A stretch of DNA of 15,793 bases from Aquificaceae bacterium UBA2488 (lineage in GTDB: Bacteria > Aquificota > Aquificia > Aquificales > Aquificaceae). The translations under genes and the position numbers were made by a program. The number at the start of each line of letters is the position of its first letter. The stretch's first letter is position 1. Shown one piece after another: positions 1 to 7,400 of this stretch. The notes beneath the pieces are model-generated. The model was not told the DNA's origin. It searched no databases and saw only the letters and a list, made by a program, of their open reading frames with translations. The stretch lies in the NCBI GenBank assembly GCA_002341805.1, contig DDOS01000016.1, positions 825 to 16,617 of the forward strand, read 5' to 3'.

Positions 1-27
1 GGGGTTCGAATCCCTCCCTCTCCGCCA
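1..27 (+). tRNA. 3' end of a tRNA, probably tRNA-Ser (partial)
   Basis: The first bases read as the 3' half of a tRNA cut by the window edge. There is a T arm with GGTTCGAATCC, a 3' acceptor strand CCTCTCC, discriminator base G and an encoded CCA. G at position 73 is the rule for serine tRNAs, and the implied 5' acceptor strand GGAGAGG is common among them. The anticodon lies outside the window, so the serine call is inference. No clear T-run terminator follows. Confidence 0.7.
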
Positions 28-222
28 AAGCATTATAAACCATAAATAATTTCATAAACAATTTGTGTGTTTTATAATATGCTTATAAACCTAAAAAACC
101 TAAAATTATCATTTGCTTTTTAAAAGATATGAAACTCTATTCTAATCTATTATCATTGAGAGATCTATGGACATTGCCGTAAATGGCTTTTATGAGCTTT
201 TGCACAAGTTGTATAAACTTTC

Positions 223-231
223 TGTTATAAT
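223..231 (+). promoter_or_regulatory. Extended -10 promoter directly in front of purA
   Basis: TGTTATAAT is a perfect extended -10 (TG, one base, TATAAT). A -35-like TTGCAC lies at 200-205, but its 20-bp spacing is too long for a normal pair. Initiation about 7 bases after the -10 would fall near 238, giving a 5' leader of about 3 bases. An in-frame TAG at 235-237 forbids an earlier purA start, and no Shine-Dalgarno sequence fits. The rest of 28-240 shows an AT-rich tract with TTATAAACC at 33-41 and 83-91, and a possible 25-codon reading frame at 167-244. Confidence 0.55.
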
Positions 232-240
232 GTATAGGTT

Positions 241-1482
241 ATGAATAAGTTAGTGATAGTAGGTGCTCAATGGGGCGATGAAGGAAAAGGTAAAATCGTG
301 GATTTGCTCTCAAAAGACTATGAGATGGCGGCAAGATATCAAGGGGGCAACAACGCAGGACACACTGTTATAGTGAATGGTAAAAAGCATATCTTACATC
401 TTATACCCACTGGTATGCTCCATTCTCATACAAAAGGTGTTATAGCTCAAGGTATGGTGATAGATTTAGAGGTTTTAAATAAAGAGTTGAAAGATTTAGC
501 TGAAATAGATGTCTTAAGTAGGCTTATAATAAGCGATAGAGCCCATGTAATACTTCCTTATCACAAAATTATTGATGGACTTTTTGAGAAAAAGTCAAAC
601 ATAGGCACCACCTTAAAGGGCATAGGTCCTACATATATGATGAAATACGCCAGAAAAGGTATAAGAATCATAGACTTAAAAGATGAAGGCATATTTCATG
701 ATAGACTTGAGGAAAATCTTGAATTTACCAAAGATATATGTAGATTGTACAATGAAGAGTTTAGCTTAGATAAAAATAAGATTATAGACGAGGTTTTTGG
801 GCTTTTCGAACCTATAAAAAATAATATTTACAATGCTTTTAAAAGCATACAAAACGCAAATAGCGTTGTATTTGAAGGGGCTCAAGGAGTTATGCTCGAT
901 ATAGACATAGGCACCTATCCTTATGTCACTTCTTCAAATTCTTCCACGTTGGGACTTTCTAATGGCACAGGGCTTCATCCTAAATTTTTCAAAGATGCTA
1001 ACTTTGTAGGTGTATCAAAAGCTTATACCACCAGAGTGGGTTCTGGTCCATTCCCCACAGAGCTAACAGATGATATAGGCCAAGCTTTAAGAGATTATGG
1101 ACATGAGTATGGCTCTACCACTGGAAGGCCAAGAAGATGCGGTTGGCTTGATTTGATGGCTTTAAGATACGCCAAAGATACCAACGGCTTTGATGAAATC
1201 ATAATTACAAAATTGGATGTCCTTGATAACTTTGATGAGATAAAAGTATGTATAGCTTATGAGGACTTTGATGATTTCCCCGCTTCTTTGTCTTCTATGA
1301 AAAGCCTAAAACCAGTGTATAAGACCCTAAAAGGCTGGAAAACCAACACCAAAGCTTTGAAAGATAAAAAACTTCTTCCTAAAGAAGCCCTAAACTATAT
1401 ATACTTTATAGAAGATTATCTAAATATAAAGGTGTCTATGCTATCCACAGGCCCAGAAAGAGAAGACTATCTATACTTATAA
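241..1482 (+). CDS. purA: Adenylosuccinate synthetase
   Basis: PurA joins IMP and aspartate using GTP to make adenylosuccinate, the first step from IMP to AMP, in the cytoplasm. The N-terminal P-loop-like signature QWGDEGKGK is at residues 10-18, where the Asp and Lys are the family's catalytic and phosphate-binding residues. GGNNAGHT follows at 35-42 with the catalytic His41. Further family blocks are TTLKGIGPTY, VFEGAQGVMLDID, the IMP/aspartate loop TTGRPRRCGW and the guanine-binding TKLDVLD. The 413 residues are slightly shorter than the E. coli enzyme and complete at both ends. The start is fixed by an in-frame stop just upstream and by the conserved block beginning at residue 4. There is no ribosome binding site, and the upstream -10 suggests a nearly leaderless mRNA. 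No other purine gene is adjacent. Confidence 0.97.
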   Translation: MNKLVIVGAQWGDEGKGKIVDLLSKDYEMAARYQGGNNAGHTVIVNGKKHILHLIPTGMLHSHTKGVIAQGMVIDLEVLNKELKDLAEIDVLSRLIISDRAHVILPYHKIIDGLFEKKSNIGTTLKGIGPTYMMKYARKGIRIIDLKDEGIFHDRLEENLEFTKDICRLYNEEFSLDKNKIIDEVFGLFEPIKNNIYNAFKSIQNANSVVFEGAQGVMLDIDIGTYPYVTSSNSSTLGLSNGTGLHPKFFKDANFVGVSKAYTTRVGSGPFPTELTDDIGQALRDYGHEYGSTTGRPRRCGWLDLMALRYAKDTNGFDEIIITKLDVLDNFDEIKVCIAYEDFDDFPASLSSMKSLKPVYKTLKGWKTNTKALKDKKLLPKEALNYIYFIEDYLNIKVSMLSTGPEREDYLYL

Positions 1483-1513
1483 ATTTTCATCAAATTTTCA
1501 TCAAATTTTCATA
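1481..1513 (+). repeat. Three tandem 11-bp repeats, possible PhoB/OmpR-type operator
   Basis: The unit AAATTTTCATC occurs three times head to tail, with only the last base changed in the third copy. The core hexamer TTTTCA falls at 1484-1489, 1495-1500 and 1506-1511, exactly one helical turn apart. It begins on the purA stop codon and ends 12 bp before a -10-like TATATT. Eleven-bp direct repeats with a conserved 6-7-bp half are how PhoB/PhoP-type response regulators read DNA. TTTTCAT matches the E. coli half-site CTGTCAT at five of seven positions. The regulator is inferred. Confidence 0.6.
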
Positions 1514-1523
1514 ATTTTTTAAT

Positions 1524-1554
1524 TATATTAAAAACTATCAATTTTTTAGGAGGT
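1524..1554 (+). promoter_or_regulatory. Promoter and strong ribosome binding site of the His/Lys-rich protein gene
   Basis: A -10-like TATATT lies at 1524-1529, 12 bp after the last TTTTCA repeat. No good -35 box is present, so activator dependence is plausible. The Shine-Dalgarno AGGAGGT at 1548-1554 lies five bases before the ATG and is the strongest in the window, suggesting abundant translation. Confidence 0.5.
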
Positions 1555-1559
1555 TAGTT

Positions 1560-1757
1560 ATGAACAAGTTTCTATCTTTACTCTTAGCAGGTACTTTTGC
1601 AGTATCTCCATTGGTGATGGCAGCACCACACCACAAAGTAGAGCACAAGAAAGTGGCTCACAAAAAATGGCACAAGAGAGTAGTACGCAAAAGAGTAGTG
1701 CACAAAAGATTGCACAAGAAAGTAGTTCACAAGAAAATAGTTCACAAGAAGAAATAA
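1560..1757 (+). CDS. Small secreted His/Lys-repeat protein, acid-shock-like
   Basis: The 65-residue product begins with a clear Sec signal peptide: MNK, a hydrophobic run to about residue 19, then VMA-AP with likely cleavage after residue 21 or 22. The mature part is almost wholly a degenerate five-residue repeat of the form VVHKK/VVHKR. It holds nine His, fifteen Lys and four Arg against a single Glu. No enzyme fold is expected. Composition and size recall the E. coli acid-shock protein Asr, a periplasmic basic His/Lys-rich protein induced by acid and controlled by PhoB/RstA-type regulators. A proton-buffering, metal-binding or polyanion-binding role outside the cytoplasm is inference. The strong RBS, upstream 11-bp repeats and downstream hairpin mark it as a genuine regulated gene. 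The repeated codons could expand or contract. Confidence 0.75.
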   Translation: MNKFLSLLLAGTFAVSPLVMAAPHHKVEHKKVAHKKWHKRVVRKRVVHKRLHKKVVHKKIVHKKK

Positions 1758-1764
1758 TTTTAAG

Positions 1765-1814
1765 CACTTTCCCAGCCTATGCATGGCTGGGGTCTTAAAG
1801 TGTGATTCTTTTTT
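1765..1814 (+). terminator. Rho-independent terminator overlapping the next gene's start
   Basis: The inner stem pairs CCCAGCC (1771-1777) with GGCTGGG (1785-1791) around a 7-base loop. An outer stem pairs CACTTT (1765-1770) with AAAGTG (1797-1802), leaving a 5-base bulge. The T-rich tract TTCTTTTTT (1806-1814) follows closely. It should end the small-protein transcript. The outer stem takes in the first base of the glycosyltransferase GTG codon, and the inner stem takes in its only SD-like bases (GGGG, 1789-1792). Confidence 0.7.
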
Positions 1815-2605
1815 ACCGAAGAGGGGCTCTTGGAGATACACTTCTTACATTTCCTGTTTTAGAGCTTTTAAAAAGACAAAACAAATATATAGTTGCAGTA
1901 GGAAATACCGATTATTTTAAATTAGCAAAACATATAGGCTGGGTGGATAAAGTATTTTCAGACATACCAAACTTAGATTTTGAGCAAAAAATCATATTTT
2001 CTTATGATCATATACCACCTTTCCCATCCAAAAGAGAATGGATTGTGGATTATTATCTTAAAAGCCTAAATCTAAATAGTAATTTTTCAAAAACACTTCC
2101 AATTTCTTATAAAGAAAGCCCATTAGAAAACAAGGTTGTTTTGCATCCATCAAGTGGATCCTTTAAAAAGATACCAAGTTCTTTGCTTTTTGAGAAAATA
2201 GAGTCTTATCTTAACAAATTTGGTTTTGAAACAATATATCTTGTGGGAGAGATAGACGCCTGGATTAAAAATTATACATCAAATATATATGAATCATTTG
2301 ATATAGTTGATTTAGCCCATAGTTTAAAAGGAGCTAAGATGTTTATAGGTCTTGATTCTGGTATTTCTCATTTGGCTTCTTATGTGGGAGTGAAAACTTT
2401 TATATTTTATGGTCCTACCGATCATATAGTATGGAAACCAGTTGGAGATAGCATTCAAATGTATTTAGATATGCCATGTAGTCCATGTTTTCCCAATATA
2501 TGTGATACAAGAGATTGTTTTGATGTAGATGAGCTTTTTAAAAGATTTTTAGAGGTTTTTAAAAGCCCCAAAACGGGGCTAAAATGTTTAAGTGGAGGCA
2601 GGTGA
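1802..2605 (+). CDS. GT9-family (heptosyltransferase-like) glycosyltransferase
   Basis: Glycosyltransferase family 9 enzymes move heptose or related sugars from a nucleotide donor onto the lipopolysaccharide core at the cytoplasmic face of the inner membrane. The N-terminus has the family's opening pattern FYRRGALGDTLLTFP (residues 4-18). The C-terminal half has LHPSSGSFKKIP for donor phosphate binding, then GLDSGISHLASYVGVKT and FYGPTDHIVWKPVG, the signature donor-site block. At 267 residues it is shorter than the usual 320-350, mainly in the N-terminal lobe. A CxxC-rich segment (PCSPCFPNICDTRDC) near the end may bind metal or form disulfides. GTG at 1802 is the only reasonable start because an in-frame stop lies at 1796-1798. 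No own promoter is evident, so expression may depend on read-through of the upstream hairpin. The exact sugar is unknown. Confidence 0.85.
   Translation: MILFYRRGALGDTLLTFPVLELLKRQNKYIVAVGNTDYFKLAKHIGWVDKVFSDIPNLDFEQKIIFSYDHIPPFPSKREWIVDYYLKSLNLNSNFSKTLPISYKESPLENKVVLHPSSGSFKKIPSSLLFEKIESYLNKFGFETIYLVGEIDAWIKNYTSNIYESFDIVDLAHSLKGAKMFIGLDSGISHLASYVGVKTFIFYGPTDHIVWKPVGDSIQMYLDMPCSPCFPNICDTRDCFDVDELFKRFLEVFKSPKTGLKCLSGGR
2564..2580 (-). terminator. Hairpin at the convergent gene ends, possible terminator
   Basis: AGCCCC and GGGGCT form a 6-bp GC-rich stem around a 5-base loop, inside the last codons of the glycosyltransferase and 8 bp beyond the symporter stop codon. On the - strand it is followed by TTTTAAAAA, a weak U tract. 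The + strand lacks a good T run. It most likely terminates the symporter transcript. Confidence 0.45.
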
Positions 2606-3955
2606 CGGTGTATCTTCTTTAGATATTTCTTCAAGGGATTTTCCACCTGGTTCTGGTATAGTAAATATTGTTAATAAAAATCCTATAAAAGAGAATAACC
2701 CAGACAGCATCAAAGTTTTAGCAAGTCCAAGATCGTGATATATGATAGGAAATAGATAAACCCCTATGAAAGCACCTATTTTTGCTACACCAGCTGATAT
2801 ACCATGGGCGGTGGTACGTACATTCACTGGAAACACTTCCGAAGATAGCACGAAAGTTGTGGTATTTGGACCAAATTCTGCAAAGAAGTAAGATAGCCCA
2901 TAAAGTGTTATGAAAGCAGAAAACATATCTGTTATGCCTGGTATAGCACCTATTAGGAAAAAGCATGCACCCATTATTAGAAATCCTATGGCTTGAAGTT
3001 TTTTATGCCCTATCTTATCCATTGTAGCTGCTGCCACAAAATAACCAGGAGCTGCTGCTACTGCAAATAGCAATAAACTTATAGCGGTACTTTGAATAAT
3101 ATCCGCATGAGGAGCTATGTCTTTCATAATAATGGGGGTTGATATAGTGTTGCCATAATATGCGTAATCAAAGATAAACCATGTTCCAGCAGTTCCTATA
3201 AGAGTAACTATATAATCCATTAAAGATTTTTTAACTATAGGGTCATCAGCTTTTTCTATAGCTATATCTCCCAAAGAGAAAGAAGTTAGCTCTTTTACGG
3301 CAGTGTCTTTTTGACCTTTTACCCTCGCTAACCATCTTGGGGATTCTGGTATTGTTCTTCTTAGATAAATTACGCTAGCCGCAGGGAGCGCTCCAAGTCC
3401 AAGCATTATTCTCCAAGCTAAATCATGATTTATTCCAGCTGCTAATAGCGTTAATGCTACCATAGGGCCAAATATCAAACCCAAAGCTTGAGCGCTAAAT
3501 ACAAGTGTAACCATTCTACCTCTTGATTTTACATTGGCATATTCACTCATTATTACCGCTGATAGAGGATAGTCTCCGCCTATACCAAAACCAAGTATAG
3601 CTCTTGATATAAGCAGAAATGAAACATTTGGAGAGATTGCTGACATCAATGCTCCTAAGGTCATAAGTATAGCCTCTACACCATAAATAGACTTTCTTCC
3701 AAGCATATCTGCTAATTTCCCGAAAAAGAAAGCCCCAACAAAAGTAGCTATCAAAGATATAGATCCTATAAGACCTATCTGAGAACTTGATAAATGCCAC
3801 TCATCTTTTATAAGGGTAAGAGCAGTACCTATTATAAATAGGTCATATGCGGATGTAAAAAACCCCATACCAGAGGCAAACATGGACCTAATATGAAAGA
3901 TGCTAAACTGTTGAGTGTTTAGCGCCTCAGCGATTGTGCCTGAAACCTTTGCCAT
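2588..3955 (-). CDS. Phosphate:H+ symporter, MFS family (PHS/Pho84-like)
   Basis: This is a 455-residue, 12-helix major facilitator protein. MGFFTSAYDLFIIG in helix 1 (about residues 30-43) and GGDYPLSAVIMSEYAN (about 126-141) are diagnostic of the phosphate:H+ symporter family (TC 2.A.1.9; fungal Pho84, plant Pht1). The first Asp of the usual FFTDAYD motif is Ser here and the second is kept. The general MFS loop GKLADMLGRK is at about 79-88 and PESPRWL precedes the central loop. It should import inorganic phosphate with protons across the inner membrane, an advantage for an acidophile. TTG at 3961 is one base from the SD, so ATG at 3955, seven bases after AGGAGG (3963-3968), is the chosen start. 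Its last 18 bases overlap the convergent glycosyltransferase. Bacterial members could carry another anion, so substrate is likely, not certain. Confidence 0.85.
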   Translation of the reverse strand: MAKVSGTIAEALNTQQFSIFHIRSMFASGMGFFTSAYDLFIIGTALTLIKDEWHLSSSQIGLIGSISLIATFVGAFFFGKLADMLGRKSIYGVEAILMTLGALMSAISPNVSFLLISRAILGFGIGGDYPLSAVIMSEYANVKSRGRMVTLVFSAQALGLIFGPMVALTLLAAGINHDLAWRIMLGLGALPAASVIYLRRTIPESPRWLARVKGQKDTAVKELTSFSLGDIAIEKADDPIVKKSLMDYIVTLIGTAGTWFIFDYAYYGNTISTPIIMKDIAPHADIIQSTAISLLLFAVAAAPGYFVAAATMDKIGHKKLQAIGFLIMGACFFLIGAIPGITDMFSAFITLYGLSYFFAEFGPNTTTFVLSSEVFPVNVRTTAHGISAGVAKIGAFIGVYLFPIIYHDLGLAKTLMLSGLFSFIGFLLTIFTIPEPGGKSLEEISKEDTPSPAST

Positions 3956-3962
3956 AACCAAA

Positions 3963-4016
3963 CCTCCTATAATTGATTTTTATTATATTAGCACCCTATT
4001 GTTAATTTTTTGTTAA
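3963..4016 (-). promoter_or_regulatory. Symporter promoter with Pho-box-like direct repeat and strong RBS
   Basis: Read on the - strand, TTAACA (4016-4011), five A, TTAACA (4005-4000) forms an exact 11-bp direct repeat. It matches the Bacillus PhoP consensus TT(A/C/T)A(C/T)A with N5 spacing. A TATAAT (3987-3982) lies 12 bp downstream. An alternative extended -10, TGCTAATAT, is at 3993-3985. The repeat covers the -35 position, as in activator-dependent pho promoters. AGGAGG at 3968-3963 is the RBS. Control by phosphate is inference from the box and the transported substrate. Confidence 0.6.
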
Positions 4017-4043
4017 GAAAACCTTCTAAATTAAATTGGGGAT

Positions 4044-4058
4044 AGAATTTCAAATTCT
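4044..4058. promoter_or_regulatory. Perfect 7-1-7 inverted repeat between divergent genes
   Basis: AGAATTTCAAATTCT is a perfect dyad of two 7-base arms around one C. It lies between the two divergent promoters, upstream of both 11-bp repeat boxes. The 7-1-7 geometry is typical of Fur/PerR-class operators, but the bases do not match their consensus, and AT-rich DNA makes short palindromes fairly often. Confidence 0.3.
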
Positions 4059-4112
4059 GATGATGAGCTTTTTGATATTGCTTATACTTTTATTAAAAGC
4101 CAAGTATGGTAA

Positions 4113-4146
4113 TATTCATCTAATTTTCATAAAATATGCTTAAAAT
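4113..4146 (+). promoter_or_regulatory. Promoter of the small exported protein with 11-bp repeat
   Basis: TATTCA (4113-4118), N5, TTTTCA (4124-4129) repeats a hexamer at 11-bp spacing. It shares TTTTCAT with the triple repeat upstream of the His/Lys-rich gene. A -10-like TAAAAT at 4141-4146 follows after 11 bp. Initiation would fall at about 4153, immediately before the ATG at 4154, so the mRNA is probably leaderless. Confidence 0.45.
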
Positions 4147-4153
4147 ATATTAT

Positions 4154-4423
4154 ATGAAATATTTGATAGTATTAACATTGTTTTACGGCTTTTCGTATGC
4201 TCTAACTATAGGAGATATGCTTCAAAACATAGGAAATTCTATATCCAATATAGGACAAACGCTAAACGGTGGATATAACATAACCACTTATCAAAATCAA
4301 AATAGCTGTCAAGTCCCACCAGGATGGCAAAGAGGTAATAAAAGAGGTTTTGTAAACGGTCTTCCACCAGGACTTGCTAAAAAAGGACTTACTAGAAATT
4401 GTTTACTTGGTCCAGAGAGATAA
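4154..4423 (+). CDS. Small exported protein with PPG and GLPPGLAKKG motifs
   Basis: I do not recognise a named family. The 89-residue product starts MKYLIVLTLFYGFSYA, a compact signal peptide whose GFSYA end also occurs in the 506-residue exported protein at 10675-12195. Processing is expected before LTIGD. The mature part has an amphipathic segment rich in Ile, Asn and Gly, then CQVPPGWQRGNKRG and NGLPPGLAKKGLTRNC. PPGLAKK-type motifs occur in various small periplasmic proteins of unknown role. Its two Cys residues may form one disulfide. An upstream in-frame ATG at 4136 would put LysIle-Tyr-Tyr residues ahead of the signal peptide and overlaps the -10, so ATG at 4154 is preferred. There is no RBS. 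tamB follows after 54 bp with its own promoter. Confidence 0.65.
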   Translation: MKYLIVLTLFYGFSYALTIGDMLQNIGNSISNIGQTLNGGYNITTYQNQNSCQVPPGWQRGNKRGFVNGLPPGLAKKGLTRNCLLGPER

Positions 4424-4460
4424 TATTTTTTAAACATCACATTCATAAGACATTTTAATA

Positions 4461-4469
4461 TGCTATAAT
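4461..4469 (+). promoter_or_regulatory. Extended -10 promoter directly in front of tamB
   Basis: TGCTATAAT is a perfect extended -10 ending eight bases before the ATG at 4478. Initiation would fall at about 4476, giving a leader of about two bases. The intervening bases ATTTTTTA contain no Shine-Dalgarno sequence. No -35 consensus is evident at the expected distance. Confidence 0.55.
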
Positions 4470-4477
4470 ATTTTTTA

Positions 4478-7400
4478 ATGAAAAAGCTTTTAAAGTTTTT
4501 GTTTTTTGTGCTTGGAATATATTTTTTAATACTATATCCAGGGTATTATATATATAAACATCATATTGGTATTGGTTTTAAAAATAGGCATTTATATATA
4601 AAAAATTTTTCCATGCATATAGACGGGGCTAATATACATATTGGTCTTATAAATATATATAAAGACGGGGTTAGTCTAAGAGATATGTTTTATGAATCAA
4701 AGCCAAGGTTTTTTTATGTAAAATATGGAACTCTTTATCTTAAAAGCCTAATACTACATGGATATGTGAATGAGTTAAACATAGTACTAGTAGCTCAATA
4801 TAACAAACCTTCCAATGTACCAAACTTTAACCTTAAATTATATGAAAAATATTATAAACATCTTGATGTAAAAGTGGATAATCTTTATATAGAAAGTGCT
4901 GATAGATTTTCTAACCAATCCTTTGCTCTTTTTATACCACAAGCATCTTTAAAAAACGGTATTTTAAAAACAGATGAATACGCTCATTATATTTATATGT
5001 CAAATAGTACAAGGCATGAGTTATACGTGTATGTGCCAAAATCTTATCTTAAAAATGGGTATTTTGTGGCAAAAAATGTGAATGCTGTGTCAAACTTATA
5101 TGATTTTAACCTAAACTTTTGGTGGGCTAATAGAATAGGTCATGCATTGGCAAGTGGTTTTATAATGCCTATTAAAACACCTGTTTTTGATACATCTATA
5201 CTAATGGGTAACATTGAGGCTTTTATAAACAATAAAGATATATCTTACAAAGGGGATTTTAATATAAATTATATAAATATACCAAAGATGAGGCCTTTCA
5301 AGAATTCAAAATTTTCATTAAGAGGTTTTGTAAATGATAACGGTGTTGGCTTTGACGGGATCTTATCAAATGCTTCTATATTAGCCAATATAAATTATAA
5401 AGATAGGTTTAACGATTTTAATATAGATATTAAAAGCCTAAAACTAAACAACAAAGATTTTAATACAAATGTGCCTATTTATCTTTTAGCAGGTGGTTAT
5501 GTATTTTATAGTGTGGATAAAAAGCTCTTGAAGCTTAATATAAAAACCTCAAATGTTAACATAAAAAACTTTTATTTTCCTATGGGGTTTATAAAAGGCA
5601 AAGTGGATTTTTCTAAAAAACACAACAAAGGAACGCTCTCTTATGCTTTATATGGGTCTCAAAGTGTGAGAGGAAATATCTTATTTAAAGATAACACCAT
5701 ACAAAGCTTATCTCATTTAAATACTTTTAATATAAAAAATTCTTATGCAAGCTTTTCTATAGGTGGGTTTACGGAAAGTATGTTATATCCAAACTTTTAT
5801 ATGGAGGGTTTTCTAAAAGCCAAAAACATAAAATCCAAATATATAGATATAGCTGAGATTCCTATAAACTTCTTATACAAAGATAAAACCCTTGCTTTGG
5901 CAAGTGATTCTAATATATTAAAAGCAAATGTTACATATCAAAACGGTGTTATAACTGCAGATATAACCCCAAAGAATATAAGCCTTTATAAGTACATTAA
6001 AAATACCCTCTATATGGCAAACCTAAAAGGTGGAAATATAAATATAAAAAATAAGAATATAGATATAACAGATGTTGGTTTTGTGGCTTTTAGCAAAAAT
6101 ATGAGTGCTGATGGTATTGTAAATGCGTCTGGAGAACTTGATAATATATCTGGGAATATAGTTTTAAACAATTTAGATTATAATTTTGTAAAAAATGCTA
6201 AGGGTAATGTTTTATTTAGCTATAAATCTGGGGATTTAAACCTCATGCCAAGCTTAGAAGAGAAAAATTTTTTTCTTACATCAAATATAAATATATCTAA
6301 TAAAACCATCTTCAATGTAAACTTAACTGGATCTAACAGTTTTATGGCTTTAAACATAAATATCAATGGAGATATAGATAATATTACAAACTTAGAGGCC
6401 AAAGGATATGCTTTATATAAAAAATACAACGCCAAAATTCCAATAGAGGCTTATATTAAAAATCAAAACGGAGTTTATAGGCTTTATGTAAAGGGTTTTA
6501 ATGTAAAAATGAACAATTTAGCCTTTGAAGTTGCTGATATAGTGGGTAGTTCAGATGATACCAACAAGATAAACTGGGAAACCAAAGGGCTAAAAGTGTT
6601 TTTATACCAAGAGCCAATCCTTGCCACTGAGCCTATTTTTGGGCTTTTAAGCTTAAAACCTTTTTATATATCATCAAACACTACCAACATAAAAGACCTT
6701 TTAAACGGAAGTTTAACATTTGGATACAAAAACGGTGTTTATATAAAATCAACAGGGATTATGGATATTGCCAATACACTCTCTTTTATGAAATCAAAGC
6801 TTCCATTTTTGCTAAAAGGTGAAATCTTTTATAATTTAAATGTGGATAAAAATATCTCTATTTATCTTAAAAGCCAAAAACCTGTTTTATTGTTATCAAA
6901 ATATATATCATTGCCCCTTTATGCCCATATAAACAATACTATTTATATATCAAAAGATGACCTTAGACCCACAAGCTTTGTGTTTTCATCTTCTGACAAT
7001 AAACATCAACTTCTTATAAATATAGATTACGATAAAACCCTTACAATCTATTCTAAGTTTATTAAGCTACCTATCTATTATTATGCCAACAGCTTTTATT
7101 ATCAAGGCTTTTTTGATGGATATTTAAATCTAACCAAGACAAACAACATAAATTTAACAGGGGATATAAACCCAAGTGGACTTGTCTATGTTAAAAGCTT
7201 TGAAACATCTTCTTCAGGCAAGAGCGCATCTTTACCTAAAAATCTAAATTTAAATATAAGCTTTAAAAACTTGGTACCTTTAAGTATCATGCTTCCAGAG
7301 GGTAATGCCTATGCTAACACATGGGGAGATTTAAAATCCAACAAAGGACATCTTTGGTATAAACTGTACCTAAAAGCTCTTGGCGGAGAGCTTACTTACT

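Noticed and set aside
1481..1513. CRISPR-like direct repeats
   Set aside because: The units are 11 bp with no spacers and no cas genes are present. The spacing fits an operator instead.
1558..1841. Antisense open frames across the small His/Lys-rich gene, including a Cys/Leu-rich 69-residue frame
   Set aside because: They are mirror images of the codon repeat on the + strand, with no RBS. The + strand frame has a signal peptide, strong RBS and terminator.
3956..3961. TTG start for the phosphate symporter two codons earlier
   Set aside because: It would leave only one base between the SD and the start codon. ATG at 3955 has seven bases, the normal spacing.
4136..4153. ATG at 4136 as start of the small exported protein
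   Set aside because: It overlaps the likely -10 box and adds six residues before an otherwise well-formed signal peptide that begins at 4154.
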